Origin: Anarhynchus alexandrinus
Taxonomy: Eukaryota; Chordata; Aves; Charadriiformes; Charadriidae
NCBI GenBank assembly: GCA_008711295.1
Contig: VUYV01000020.1
Span: 2,405,296-2,469,295 of the forward strand
Reading direction: 5' to 3'
DNA length: 64,000 nucleotides
Below are positions 38,583-52,300 of the stretch, one piece after another. Numbering within the stretch: position 1 is the stretch's first letter; the number at the start of each line of letters is the position of its first letter. Below the pieces are notes generated by a model, which was not told where the DNA came from, searched no databases, and was given only the letters and a program-made list of their open reading frames with translations. Made by a program: the position numbers and the translations under genes.

Positions 38583-41500
38583 TTCATCAGATCCTCCCCA
38601 TTCTGCTTCTCTATAGCTTGAAAGTCTCAAATACGGAAAAGACTGAATAAAATCCACCTTTTTCTTAAAAAAAAAAAATTAAAAAAGTTTATGGATTCAA
38701 ATCCTGGATTTGGCAACTACTAATAATCAACAGATCCTGAATTGATTTAACATCTATATTTAAACCAAGTCTACTAAATAATAAAAAGAGGGAAAAGCAA
38801 AAACATATGTAAATTTCTTTTCTTTTTAAAAGGCTATTAAAATGTAGCTAATTATGCTTTTCAATGGGATCCTTTTCATCATGGGGGCTCAGTGTTGTTT
38901 CCTTGATCCGTGTTTTCAAAGCTATGATCAAGAGTTTCAATATCAGAAGCACACTGGTGACTGTAATTTCAACTAACAATACTGTGATTAAAACACAACT
39001 GGCTCGGCTTTAGAGCAAAAGGCTAACAGGACATATGTATTCCTTTTAAGAATGTGTATAATTGCTGCCTCCCAAAACAACCTAGCCAAAGTTAAATAGG
39101 TTTAAAAAAGCATATGGCTTGGAATTATTACAAACCAAACGATGTGATGAATTAAAGTTGGCAGAATCTTTCCCAAAGTGACTTAGCATGAATGCTAAAT
39201 GCAGATTTTTGTTTCTTTGGGACTTGTGAAAGAAACTAAGAAGTTGTTTCTTCACCTTCCCGCAGTAGCTTTTTTAGGAGAGACTGCGGAGGGAGACTGA
39301 CAACAGAACCTATTTGGAATTTATTCTGCATGAAATGCCTTTCTGGATAAGCAGCGAAAAACTTTCAGGTGATTACATGAATATTCACCAGTGCACACTG
39401 GGCACAAAGGCCACTTTTTATGCCTGGTACAGTAATATTTGAAACACATTCCAGGCAAACCACCAGGCTAAACTTTTGTAAAGAAGCTACATTTTGCCAA
39501 GATGGATATTAAATGACAGAAAGGAGAATATTCCACTTAAAAAGTCAGAAGTATATTCATTGGCAATGCATCTATTTATAAAAAAAATTGCCTATGTTCC
39601 TAGGACTTTCCATATTAGAATAAAATGCTAAATTAGCTCTTGTAAGTAAATCTTACCCTCAGGATTGAGAAGGAAAAGCGAAATGAAGCTTTATCCAGCT
39701 CACTCCCTGCAACATGGTGAGATTTAAACATATTTCTCATATGCCACTTCTTTGGGTATCTAAAGTCTAAGCCTGTTAATCATTTAATATGGTACTGTTT
39801 AAACCACATGTTGAAAATACCTCAACTTATAAAATAAAAGCTTTTCAAATATAAATAAAATTTCATATTACAGGTGTGGGAACCTGACGATAGTGGCTAC
39901 GTGTTGCATCAAAAGATGCTGCAAAACATTTTTAACAGTACTTCCCTAAATGTCATGTGTTTCCCTATGATTGATTGTTCCGCATTTATACAAGTTTTTT
40001 GTGCTGTCTCTGCTTGCTTTTATTCCTAGATTTCTGACAAAGACTGTCACTGTTTAGTTCAGACTGCATTATAACTACATATACTCAAGGTGTTAACAGA
40101 ATACCAAACAATAACAGTCGTGCACGTGACAGGATGATACCCGCTTCCTGAACATTATAAAGTCAGTAGTTGCCACATACATTATAAATGATAGTACTGT
40201 GTTCATAAACTACTTGCATACTTATAGAACCCCAAAAGACAGAAGTTAAAACAAAAGGTAGCCACACTTGTTGGCAGATGGGGAAAAAGAAAGAAAACCC
40301 CAAACTGTATGGAAAGACTATTTCTGTACAATTGTCTTTGCATTTTTGTCTCTGGTTGCCTACATGCCCTGTCATTTTCTACAGATATTTATGTTTCAGT
40401 AGTTATCTTGCAGGAAACCAATCTTTCTTCAGGATCCTAAAAAGGAGACAAAATTCCTGCCTATTTGCTATGTGCTTATCATTTACTCTGAGTTATAATT
40501 TCATTCTCAAGTCAGGCAAGCACAGAAAATGAGCAGCAAAGAAAGAAAAACTTCATAAGCAGAAGTGGTATGGAAAATTGAAAGCATAAGAGATGTATAT
40601 GATGGTGGTACAAGCAAACAGAAAACGCATTAAAGCTAATTGATACTGTTTGTTAATTTAAGAATTAGTCTGAATATGAAAAGCAAAACAGTCTTCAAAT
40701 AGATTAAACTGGGATAAGCGGTTAATCTACTTTTACAAAGATGCAAAATATTTCTATTTATTTTAACATGAAACTCACTACAGTACAGAAGAATTCTGTC
40801 TCCCTCCACCACATAAATCCTGTTCTATCTTTTTTTGGTTTTTGTTTTCTTTCTTTTTTGGAAATTCATGAAAAAAAAAAAAACAACTATGAAGTTATCA
40901 GCCAAAGATTGCGGCATAATAGTCTTATATTTCTATTCCAGATAAGTGCAGGGAAAGTTAGACAGAGAGCTATTGTGATAGGTCAGTCTTTTCAATATTA
41001 AAGTTTTAGCCATGTAAAAGTTAAATTATATTTACTATGTTAAACACACCAACTGCTGTCTTTCTGTTCCTAGTTAAATGTAATAGTTTTCCTGTCATTG
41101 ATAAGGGCCTTTTCAGAGAGGAAAAATAGCAAGGTTATTTTCTGTCCAGACAGGCAACAATGTGGAAAAACTACCTAAAGTAACATATTTTCTCTGGTAA
41201 CTATTCCAAATATCTTGTAAGCTGTTCCATGTAGGAGTCTTAATAAAAGAAAAAAACCTCTTAAATCAAAAAATGTTTTAATTTCTATAATCTAAAAGAC
41301 AGTATTTAGTTACACTTATTTTAAAATAAAATGTTTTCCAGGTCTTTTCTAGCAGAAAATACTATTGAGCACAGATGACCATTACACCTGTTTCAGAATT
41401 TCTGAGTAAATTTTGATGTGGAATTCAAGAGTTCTAAATTTATATACAAATACCTGAAGAAGAATTTGATATTAACAAGGTTTCAATATGGTCTCCCCTC

Positions 41501-41589
41501 AAACCGGGACACATGCCTGTATCCAAGTCAGGATGTTACAGTTTAGATGAGCAGACTACAACACAGGTAAAAATTGGCTCAATTGTTTA

Positions 41590-42281
41590 GTTCAACAGGT
41601 AGTGGTTAACAGCTCATCATCCACCCAGAGCCTGGATGCAAGAGGAGTTCCTCCAGTCTGTTCTGGGACCTATCCTGTTTGATATCTTTATCAAGGACCT
41701 GGACAAGGAGATGGAATGAGCCCTCATCAAGCTTGCGGATGACAGCGCACCGTGGGGTGCAATCGATACACTTGAGAGTACGGCTGCCATTCAGAAGGAC
41801 TGATTGCCAGCCTCTGGGAAGACTAAGGACACAGGCAAAAAAGAATCTCATCAAATTCAAGAAGATCAAAAGCAAAATCCTGTACCTAATACAGACTAAT
41901 CCACTGCAGCAGTAAATGATACAGTCTGACTGGCTGTGCTAAAAAGGACATGGGAGTCATGTTGAACAGAAGATGCCATTAGTCGCCCGTGTGCCTTCTC
42001 AGTAACGAAGGCTACCAGCATCTGGAGCTGTAGCAACAGGAACTGAGCCAGCAGAACAAGGGAAAGAGATTATTCTCTTTTACTTGATACTTGCATGATC
42101 ACGCTTGGCATACTGCACCCCATTTTGGACCCAAATACAACACTGACAGATCTGAGCAAGTCCAGCAGAGGATCATCAAGACAGTCGGGAGGTTGAAGCA
42201 CATGCACTGTGCAAGAGGCTGAGGAAATTGTCTTGTTTAGTCTGAGAAGGCTTGGGCTTGGGGAGGAACCTAACAGCACTT
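41590..42281 (+). mobile_element. Older CR1 LINE, 5' segment with decayed reverse-transcriptase remnant
   Basis: In sense orientation, around 41,640-41,740 the frame reads SVLGPILFDIFIKDLDKEME, a stop, then ALIKLADDSAPWG. These are the GPILFxIFxxDLD and xADD motifs of the CR1 reverse transcriptase. A one-base shift separates this from the preceding RGVP segment, and there is an in-frame TGA, so it is dead. The 3' part of ORF2 follows (gtccagcagaggatcatcaa, gaggctgaggaaattgtc, ctgagaaggcttgggcttgg). The element is interrupted at about 42,281 by a second CR1 and resumes near 42,549. Confidence 0.88.
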
Positions 42282-42548
42282 TTCACAGAATCACAGAATC
42301 ACAGAATTTTCAGAGTTGGAAGGGACCTCTAGAGATCATCTAGTCCAACTCCCCTGCTAAAGCAGGATTGCCTAGAGCACATTACTCAGGACTGCATCCA
42401 GGCGGGTCTTGAAAATCTCCAGAGAAGGGGACTCCACAACCTCCCTGGGCAGCCTGTGCCAGTGCTCTGTCACCCTAACTGTAAAGAAGTTTTTCCGTGT
42501 GTTGGAACGGAACTTCCTATGTTCCAAACAGTCTATGTTTTTGTCTAT
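42282..42548 (-). mobile_element. Younger CR1 LINE inserted in antisense into the older copy
   Basis: Read on the minus strand, this is a clean 5'-truncated CR1 3' end: cggaaaaacttctttacag, gggtgacagagcactggcac, aggctgcccagggaggttgt, ggagattttcaagacccgcc, then ggttggactagatgatctct-type sequence (here gagttggactagatgatctc). It ends in three attctgtg units, at left on the plus strand (cacagaatcacagaatcaca). It is much closer to consensus than the flanking CR1 and splits that element in two. Confidence 0.92.
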
Positions 42549-42908
42549 GTTTTCAACACCTGAGATTATCAACAAGACTGAGCCAGGCTCTCTACTGAGG
42601 TGCACAATGCGAAAAACAAAAGACAACGGTCAAAAATTGAACCAGGACATTCCAGATGGTCTAGAGGCATAGGAAAACAGGAACTGCACAAAAAGGAAAA
42701 AAAAATGTACACTGTGGGGATAATTAAACATTGGAACAGGCTACCCAGACAAGTTGTGGGATTTCCTTCCTTGGAGATTTTCAAGACCTGACTGCATAAA
42801 GCCTTGAGTAGGATGGTCTTTCTTCATAGCTGACCCTCCTCTGAGGAAGAGGCTGGGCTAGATGGCTTCCTCAAGTCCCTTCCAACCTGAATGGTTCTAA
42901 GACTCTAA
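42549..42908 (+). mobile_element. Older CR1 LINE, 3' segment after the nested insertion
   Basis: The older CR1 continues: gactgagccaggctctctac, then aagacaacggtcaaaaattg, then acattggaacaggctaccca, gacaagttgtgggatttcct and ccttggagattttcaagacc. It ends with gctagatggcttcctcaagt, cccttccaacctgaatggtt and ctaagactctaag. It contains an A-rich expansion near 42,690-42,706. Same orientation as the 41,590-42,281 segment and clearly more diverged than the inserted copy. Confidence 0.88.
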
Positions 42909-45630
42909 GACAATGGCATGACTTTTGCAGAAAGCGTGAATGCAAGATACACTCCTGAAACATTAAGCTCTCTATGCATTTCTAATGCATATTTGAGTAC
43001 CAAGAGGAGTTCTGCTTTTTTCATACTCAGAATTTAGTTGCCATGGTAACACATTCCGGCTTGGAGCCTCTCTCCAGTGGTATTCCTATTTCTATAGACT
43101 AAAAGCAGCTACTACCCTTTTTTCAAAGGCTCTTATATTTACTCTCTTGGATACAAATATATTTAACGGCACATTCACGTCTCTGAACTTAAAAGATACA
43201 TACTTTAATTCCTAATTATTCATTTAGAATCCAAACCCACAGGTCTAATGACTCAGCTTCCGGGGGCAGAGCAATTCATGTCATTCTGCAGTCACAGCGC
43301 ACAACCAGACTAAAGAAAATGCTCCTGGAAATTCTTTTCTATTACGTGGGAGGGGGAGATCAAGGGAGTTTTCAAGCAAGCAAACAGCAGGAAAACAGGT
43401 GATGAATATATTTCAATCACTTGTGGAAGACATTCTGTTCAAAAAAATCTCTTACTTCATTCAGGTGAAACATTAAGACTTTTTGCTCTAATCTACGTTT
43501 ATATGTAACTTGATTTCTGTACCAAAAGAGACCATTGTCACCATCTTTAGCATTGCACAGTGCAGGACATGTTCTAGACCACTGCGTGCCAAAGCTGTAG
43601 CTGCCACGTAGTGAAACCTCACTTCCCCACTCAAAGGGGCATCTGTCCCTTGGCTGGCTATTATCTGCAACAGACAGGGCTAAAACTCAAAACACTTGTT
43701 CTACTAGGCAGAACACGAAAAGGAAGAGACGACATAGTGCTAGCATTTCTGTCTCTAGGCAATGCAGGTAGTCTCCTCTGCTAGAAGATACCCTAGAAGA
43801 TGATGTTTATTATTGTTTTCTTTTAAGGCAAGCTGGTCATCTCGTTTGTACTTTACATGCAGGAAAGCTGACAAAGAAACTTGAGATTCTGATCCTATAT
43901 CTGTACAATGCAATAACACATAAAACACTAAGTGTCTATTAGTTTTAAATTATGTAATGTTTGGGTTTTTTTTTTTAATTTGCTCTACACACTTGGCAAT
44001 TATAAAACTACCATTTCTTGGCAAGCAAAAAGTCTAGTTCATCTAACACACTATTTAATAGTAAGACTTATTAAAAATCATCTGCTCAAGAATAAACACT
44101 AGCATAGTAGTTAATATAGGAAAGTCAATTTTTTGCACTGACTTGAAAAGATGTTATGATTCACCAATTGAAAGATAGCAGAAAACAGTAAGATAGGAAG
44201 ACAGAAGCTATGAACTGAGGAGCTATGCATTAAGTTAATATATTCTTCTCTTACTCCTTCATGTGGCCAAAGCTTCTGCTGCTACTTAAATTTAAGTTTA
44301 AAGTGGCATGAAAATGATGTAATTACGTTTTCAATTACCTCTTTTAAGAAATCTGAGTACTGTGTCTTCCTGGTTTTCTACTTGAGATGCAATACTTAAT
44401 TGAACATTAAAAACGCCAAACTCAAAAGCATAAAAATTGAGTGTGGAAAGCTGCCAACTATAGTCATTCAGCTTGTTTCACACAGGGAGAACAATGCTGG
44501 ACTTGCATTATGCATAAGTTCTACAGCTAGTATATAGACAAAACAGTACTGTTGTTAGGTTAGAGATGTGCCCAAATGTCTGATTTTAAACTTTATCTTC
44601 AAAGTTTTATAACCATCGTAACAATGCCACAAGCCAAAACCAAAACACACGAACCAGAAATTGGCAGTTACAAAAGAGCTTTCAAGTCTCACTTGCTCAT
44701 CAGGCGGATGGCACTGAGCTAGTTCCTAGCAATATGTACCCATCTGCCTAATCGCTGTTGCGAGCCAGTACCTCACCTGGGGTTTCAACCTTTGTTCACT
44801 GGTACTCTAACTTCAGAAACCTTTCTCTTTTTTTTGTTGTCATTGTCACAGAGAATAAAAATTAAGTCCCTGACAACACATTCTAAATTTATTAAGAACG
44901 AGAAGCCAATAAGACAAGGTTTTGTATGGATGATCTTACAAAACAAAAAAAAAAATCTACAGTCAGAGAATCTGAAGTTGACAAGAATATTTTTGTCTTC
45001 AGCTGTGAACAATCCCGTGCTCTAGTCTATTTCCAAAGTTTCTACATCAGCCAAAAGTTTGTTCTTCCTATGTATACAGACATTCACTGTAGAAATAGCC
45101 CAATAAACTTCAATCCAGATCTAAAGACATTCACTAATCCAACACTGTAAAGCAATATTCAGGTTACTGTATCCTTATTATACACTCCATGTTCAAGTAA
45201 GAACTGGTACTAATTGTACAGTGAAAAGGACACCTGGCTGACTCAGGATGATGGCTTTTTTCAATAAATGTTTCTGTTTTCGCAACGAGGTGGATATGAG
45301 GGACTGCACCTACTTTGACCACAAGTGAGGCTGCAATTAAATTTCTATTTTAATATAAGTATATGCCTTTAATCTTCAATTTGACTATTACTATTATTAT
45401 GCCTCTGAAATGTAATGTTTTCTGGAATCACACCACTGTATCTCAACATATAATTCCCACATTTAATTTTTAACATGCCTATTATACTGAAGTAAGAAGC
45501 CAAATGACAACTACTGAACTAGTCCCCTAATTACCATCGCTTCTGAATGTCATATATCCTAAAGAAAATAACTGTGCTGAGCAAAAGTTTCACTGTTGCT
45601 CTTAATTTAGAAAAAAATAAACCCTCTTAC

Positions 45631-45820
45631 CGTATTGATCCGATCATGTAGGGCTGTGCTAGCTGTACGACAATAGCTCCGCTCCCAAGCTGATGGCACG
45701 TGTACCCAGAATCCCAATCATAGTTTTTTGTGTCTCCATTCAACAAGGCATTGCGACTGCGACTTACACCCTCAATCACACTGGCACAATCTGCAATTGT
45801 TGCAACATTTTCAGTGGGAA
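45631..45820 (-). CDS. BTBD9: BTBD9 coding exon: linker and N-terminal half of second F5/8C domain
   Basis: This 190-base exon has acceptor ...aattcacag and donor gtaagag. It starts with TT, completing Val with the G from the upstream exon. It reads PTENVATIADCASVIEGV, then SRSRNALLNGDTKNYDWD and SGYTCHQLGSGAIVVQL, and ends AQPYMIGSI plus two bases of an Arg codon. These are the opening strands of the second discoidin-like domain: the ALLNGD stretch, the aromatic YDWDSGYTCH segment, and the IVVQLAQPYMIGSIR strand typical of F5/8C folds. It is the longest internal exon here. The frame is fully open with no odd residues. Although surrounded by AT-rich intron, its codons are clearly under protein constraint. 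Confidence 0.97.
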
Positions 45821-46157
45821 CTGTGAATTAAAAACACAAGGACAACAGACATACAGTCAGAAAACAGTTCAGATACCAATGGTCTTTATTTCCCGCAAAG
45901 AACTAGGAAAAAGAAAAAATAATGCTGAAAGTATGATCAACACAAAGAAATTTAACTCATTTAACATGAACTGTGAAGCAGAATCAAGTGTATAGCACCG
46001 ATCCCAGAATACCTTGGTAAATTAACAGATGGATTTCTGTCTTGGTGATATGAAAGCACTCCTAATACAATTGGGAAAAAAAAATCTTGTCCAGCAAAAC
46101 TTTTGAAATTTTCAAACAATTGCTTCCTGCTTTCATGATGAAACCTTCCTTACCCCG

Positions 46158-46250
46158 ACAGAAAAGAAACAGAAAAGAGATAAAGAAAAAAAAAAAAGAA
46201 AACAGAAAGAAATAGAAAAGAGAGAGAGAGATAGAGAAATAAGTGGGAGA
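46158..46250. repeat. Purine (AG/A) tract
   Basis: About 90 bases almost free of pyrimidines on the plus strand: gaaaagaaac, agaaaagagataaag, a long A run, then gaaagaaatagaaaagagagagagag. On the BTBD9 sense strand it is a long polypyrimidine tract, located about 330 bases upstream of the acceptor of the exon ending at 45,820. Likely simple sequence. Confidence 0.7.
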
Positions 46251-46330
46251 TAGTTTAAAGCACTGATCTGGACTGTGGGAAGTCAGGACTCAAAGTCTTC
46301 GAAACCGGGGCTTGGAGTCTCACAGCTCAG
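46248..46330 (+). mobile_element. Weak tRNA-derived SINE-like patch
   Basis: agatagtttaaagcactgat, then ctggactgtgggaagtcagg and actcaaagtcttcgaa loosely resemble the head of amniote MIR/tRNA-derived SINEs (gtggttagagcact, ggactgggagtcagg, ttcaagtcc). Diverged, short and possibly coincidental. Confidence 0.25.
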
Positions 46331-49300
46331 GAGACTGTTCTCAACATGTACCTGTTGATACTTCTGACTGTGATCAGAAATTGCACCCCAGAATTTAGGA
46401 AATGAAAATGCTTTCCAATACTTACAAAATCCTTCAATACAAGTATTGGACTATAAGAGGGAAGGAGAGACCAATAGGTTTGCCACAAAAATGGAACAGC
46501 AGGCGCAGAAGTATTTCTCATTCAGTCAAGAGACAGGAAAAAATGTATGACTGAATGCCCCAAAAAAAGAAATTACAATATCCCAATAGCAAAAGAAAAG
46601 AAACTACTCAGAACCCATCCTCTTGAAAAAAGGAAGGCCAAAACATAGGATAATGATTTTCCTCCAGGAGACAGTGATGGAATTACACAGTACTTCCTCC
46701 CCCCCCCCATGTTAATTTGATCAAAGATCTTTGCTGGATAATTCTTTTTTCTATCCTATATGCAGCCATAAAAAATGCCAGCATGCAGTAGCCTGCTACG
46801 CCAAAGAAAGTCAAAGGTATTACTGCAGAATATCAAATTTGCCTTCTTTCATTCACCTTATATGTAGTTATTTGAGTATTACAGGGAAAACGAGCAAGTT
46901 AGGGAACTCAAAAGACACTTCAAATTAGTAAAAGCATTCCTGGGAAAATCATGACAAAAGGCAGGCAGTTTCAGTAAAAATGTGTGAGACTACAATTCTA
47001 ATTGCACAGGCCAGTGCTAAACTGCTACCTTGTGCTGCAACATCTATAATGAACCCTCTTTCACCTCTACAACCTCTCTTGCAGTCCATGTACATATCCA
47101 ACCCTGAAGTCCGTGCATCAGCATCATCTGACTTTGGTTCTTCCTTCTCCCTGCTGCATCCAAAACTGAACGCTCTAGCTTGGAAACTGCTGTTATAAAC
47201 CAAATTAGATAAAGGATAATATAACCCTTTACTAAGCATTTTTAGAAACGGGAACATTACGTACTCGGCAATAAAAAAAAAAAAGTGTAGTGTTGGGAGT
47301 TGTTATTCTGTAGCAAAGGACATAACTTTAGTGTTGGTTTCTAGACAACTTTCCAAGGAGAGGAATGCTCTTCTTGTACTTACTTAGTCCTGCTTAATCT
47401 GATTTAAATGCAACGCTAAGCAGTTTCCCCCTTCCTTTCAAATCAAACAGAATTCACAGTACAGTTCAAATTGACATAATTTCAGCAATTTCATCAAAGA
47501 TCAAGACAAGAGCAGCTCCTGTGGGAGCAGGCTGTAAGAAGGAGGTGTATTTTCTTGTGCACAGAGTACTTTTCCAGCACTGTTTTACAAGCGCTTCAAC
47601 GCTTATTTTTGGAATCACCTATTATTTCCCTTTGTTAACATTTAATCAAGTACGGTACTTCCTTTCTGTCTGTAATTCAGAGAGAACCCCAAGCTTTTTG
47701 AAAGTCACCTTCTAGCAAGATGACAGATGAACTTCAAAAAAAAAAAAGGTATTTAAAGACACCATAGTCAGGTCCAGCACTTTCCTAAAAAGCTCAGTTT
47801 TTAGCTAACCTCCTCAACTTTCCAAACTCTCTCTACTCTCTCTCTCAGCCAAAAATTTAGTATTAGCAATGCTGAAAAATTATGCCCTCCAAACACGTAA
47901 AAATCAAGGTTGCCTGTAGAGCCTTTGGGGTTTTTTTTGTGAAAATGTTAAAAGCACTGATTGTTTTATCTAAATGATAAAATTTCTTTCAGCACAGGCT
48001 ATATTAAAAAAAGCTAGGATTTTGTGTGTCAACCTCTGATAAAGGACAAGCAATCTGTGTGGTAATGCAATTTGAAAGAGAGAGGAAGAAATAAGTTACC
48101 AAAAATTATCTGAATGACAATGATCAATTCAACAATATTTCCAAAGTCACGATATCTCTTATTAAGCATTTTTGAAAAATCAGAAAACAAACAACAAACA
48201 AGCCAAAACAAGAATGGCACAAAAAAATTAGGAACACAGAAGACATAAAACCAACACTATTTGAATTTTCATGAGAATACCAATGATGTATAGCACAGAT
48301 GCAAATGCACCATTTTAAGCCCACTGCACGCTGATAACTTAATTGCATACTTTTAATAGTTGTCCGTAAAATATGTATTTAAAATACTACAACAACTGAA
48401 AATGGCTGAAATATAGCTATGTGAAATTTCAGAGGTAATTGCAAGAGTCTCCAGCACCCAAAAAAAGAGATAATTTTCCAGGAAGAGCTAGGATTCTGTG
48501 TTTTAAGTGTGCTAGTGGTGTCAGGAGCATTATCTTAAGAAAATCACCAACCAACCAAAACACTATAAAACACACAGGGGGAAAAAAGTGCAAGCTTGTT
48601 GCCAAGTAATAATCCAAGGCAGTGGAAAAGCAACAGCTTCTGAAAAATTTACTGCACTATCAAATGTACTATCATCTCTGTTTGCTCATAAAAAATTACT
48701 AAACCCACCATATTATTATTCTAGAAACCTCTTGACTCCCTATTACTGAAAAGAGACACTCAGAACTTCCCAGATTCTTATGGGGGAGCAGGTGGTAGAC
48801 ATTAGAAGTACTTCACTGGGAACAATCAGAATAAAGCAAAGACTAACAATGCAAACTAAGAGTACTTGGCATTGAAAAAACTTTGCCTTGGCTTCCTTTT
48901 CTTCCCCTCTTCCCTGGCAGTAAGGGAACTTCTCTGAGTCTCCATTTTACATAAGCATTGAAGCATCTTCTGTATATTGCTGCTTTTTGTGAGAACAGGA
49001 AGCTACTGAAATCTTGGGTTAAAAAAAAACCCAAACAAGTAAAAGATGAAGTGTCAAAATCAATGCTCAGGTTGAGGCTCTATGGCATATTCTGGACACC
49101 CTGTGAGCTATGCAGGGCATTAATTGAAAACAGTACAGCTCAGTTCATCCAATATTTTACCCGCATGCCCTCCGAGCATCAGCCCGCTCCTTCTCACATT
49201 TACATTTCTGCACTAATTCATGACCTCCTAAGAAGATGTTACCCTGATTAGTCAAACTCCTTAATAACCACACAGAAACTGCCTTAGTGTGTTTTTAATA

Positions 49301-52300
49301 TAATTCTGTGGTCCTCCCTACAATGGTTAATTAGAAATCGATTCTAACTAATTGCAGTGTGCAGAAGGTGCCATACTGTTCCTTCTCTCTAGGGGGGTCT
49401 GCCACTCCCTATTTTGAATGTTCATTATCATGTTTTATATCCGCTTGATAAATTTATTAAAAATACCATCTGGTGGGGACTCTACTCTGTGCTGTATTTT
49501 CAAGTCTTCTGGTTATCTTCCTTTTTCCCATTAGAATTTCTGCTTCAATTTAGGTCACTTGTTTACAAAAACATACTGCCAAAACCAACAGTCTTGTTTC
49601 TATTTTTCTTTTTTTTTTTACTCCACCACCTATCCAGCTTTTACAGTAACGAATGTTGTAAGAGAAAACAAAAGAGGGGATTACAAATATGGAAATTGGG
49701 TTTTTCCACTGTTCATACAGCAGTTTTGCTCTGACAAATTTGATTTGCTTTTAGGGAACAGAAAAGATGTCCCTTAACAAATCATACATGTTCTGTAAGC
49801 AAACAAAAGGAGATGATGATTGAGGTTACAGGACAGCAGCATCAAAACATTTATTAAAACTTACTTTCTTGTCTCCTGGTCTTATGCTGCAGTATGGAGC
49901 GATGAACAGCTTGGCAGTATATTTAATTCTAGTAATAGTATTTTTATAAAGGATTGTCATTTTCAAGGCATGGCCTAAGGGCCATCTATACAGGCTATAT
50001 TTAAAGATAAGACAGATATGTTATTCAACTGTCCTTAGAGATTCTCTAAGAGAAAAATGTACCAAGAGTGTGTGGTAACCTCAGTCATATTTATTTATCA
50101 CTCCTTAAGCTTTTTTTTTTCTTTTCTTAATTTTTAGCATATTTGATTGTCCATATAATTTTTTTTCCCTGAAGAACTCAGAAAAAAAAAATCAACACAA
50201 TTGTTGTTAACTGGTTTCCATATCTGAGTGTAAAGTATTTCCTTTCATCGCCCAGTCTGGACAGGTCAAATTTTGCTTTTTGCCCATCCACTGTAATTTC
50301 ACTGCAATCAATTGGCTAACATGGGGGAAAACATGACAGAAAATCCTCTAACAACTCTTTGCAACACAGGAAGGAACAGAACAGAGTGGGGTCTTGCACC
50401 AGCTCACAAAACCAGACATTAATGAACCTTAATTAATTCAATTACTAAAATAAACATACAGAGAGACAGCAGATCTATTAAGTAGTCTTGTTTTATAGGA
50501 AGGAAGTAATTTAAAGCATTATGGACTGTTGAATATATTTATACTGCACTCTAGGCAACAGTCAGTCAAAGGTTCTCAGCTAAACTGTCATCACTGCAAC
50601 ACAACTGTTCATTTTACTGAATTCTCTTAAGACACCATCAAAACCATCAATTTGTGAAGGAATTATAAACAAGAAATTATACTGGAAGGAATAAATTTTT
50701 GTTTTACTTAATTCAAAGAAGTGATTTTTCTCTCATGCTGACATCTGTTAAACGCTCAGCTTTCAATCACTCCATTTTTAATGGTAAAATTGCATTCCTT
50801 CTCTACCTCAACATCTACTGAGCCGAGAAGAGTTTCCTCACTAGGAAGTGATGGTTAGAAAAAAGAAAGCTGAGTGCAAAGGCAAAAAAAAAATAAAAAT
50901 TAGGGACATCACCACTATTATTCCAGGATTTGATTTTATTGCATTAAATAATTAAAAGGATGTTGGGCATTTTGCTTTCATTATTTTCCACAAGCCAAAA
51001 GATTTGTTAAGTCTAATCTTTATTCAGTATATGAATTAGCACTTGTTTATTTTTACATGGTAGAAAATATTAAGTCTACAGACTTTTGAATTAATTAAAA
51101 GTACAGTCACAAAGTCCTGCCTCTCCTTTCAGATATTCTTTCTTGTTTTTCTTATTTTCTTGAGCGGAGACTTGTTAATTACATTGCTACATTTCATTTG
51201 CATCTTCAGTCAAGAAATCAACCAAGAACTCAAGAAATATCAACGTCAAACAAATATCAACAGCATTTCCGTCTGTTTCAGTGAAAAGCTTTCTGCAAGC
51301 CATATTTAGTTGGAGAAGAAAACCCCACTAATATTTGTCAATTGTCAGTTTGGATTAGAATAACTTCAGAGAAGGGTGATTTTGCAGTTGGTATCTGTTA
51401 GAGCTTGTGATTTCCGATCCACTAAATTAGAACAAAAGCATTCAAGTCATTAGAACTGGCCATGCTTTTAATTGCCAACCAACTGGCTGGCTACAGGGCT
51501 CTTCCATCAAACATTCTGCCTGAAGAAGGCTTTCAGAAATAGCAGTTGTTTCAGAAGAGCCCTAGGAAGCACGCATCCTTCGTTGCAGCACTGGAAATAG
51601 GGAAGCAAAGAAAAAGAAAAAGAAAAAAAAGTAACTGGAACCATTCTTCTCTGTTGAAGAATGGGTAGCAGTAACTAAACTGACCATGTGGCTGTCCTTT
51701 CCTGCAGAAAGAGAAAAAAAAAATCCCTGCATTATTTAGATCACCTTCAAATTTTCATGCTTTCCTAAGGCTGTGCTTGCAGCAGAGCTGCCTTACATTG
51801 CTGGGTAAACCTGCACGGTTTTGAAAGAAGGCTAACCCTTAAAAAAGAGAAGAAACAAAATATGATAGCCTTGTGTGGAGCCAACATTAAGCTAGACACA
51901 AAAATAGTATCTTTCACTGCTTCCTTGGAGAGAGAGCGAGCAATCTTTTACAAAGCTGAACCACACACTAGGAAACTGATATGACTGGTTTCTCTCTGTT
52001 ACACATTTAATACTATTTTTTTCCAATAACTGCCAGTGAGTAAAAGACAAGTGAATGATTATTTATTCACTTCATTTTTTCCCTTTTAAAACAAGTTCTC
52101 CTAAGGCATTGAACAGCACACAAATGAAGGTTCACAATGATTCATAAGTACTGAACAGCATTCCCCAGAGGGTGACCAAGGACATTCCGGTATTTTATAT
52201 CCATCTCCTGCTCTTCAGTCATTATTCACTGTTCTCCCTTTCGTGTGTAACGTACAAGTTACAAGATAGTCTGATAGACTGAGACAGAGTACAGATAAAC

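Larger units (their letters stand above)
35943..45630 (-). other. BTBD9: BTBD9 intron (about 9.7 kb)
   Basis: GT-AG intron. It contains a short CR1 3' tail (37.6 kb), a C-rich simple stretch (38.5 kb) and a nested pair of CR1 elements (41.59-42.91 kb). The rest is AT-rich, with no recognised gene. Confidence 0.93.

Noticed and set aside
41606..42791. Cluster of 60-89 codon frames on both strands
   Set aside because: They are fragments of the nested CR1 elements; the reverse-transcriptase frame is broken by a stop and a frameshift.
46949..47257. 102-codon minus-strand frame with overlapping 72-codon plus-strand frame
   Set aside because: Somewhat less AT-rich than its surroundings, but no protein family is recognised and the frame has no splice context.
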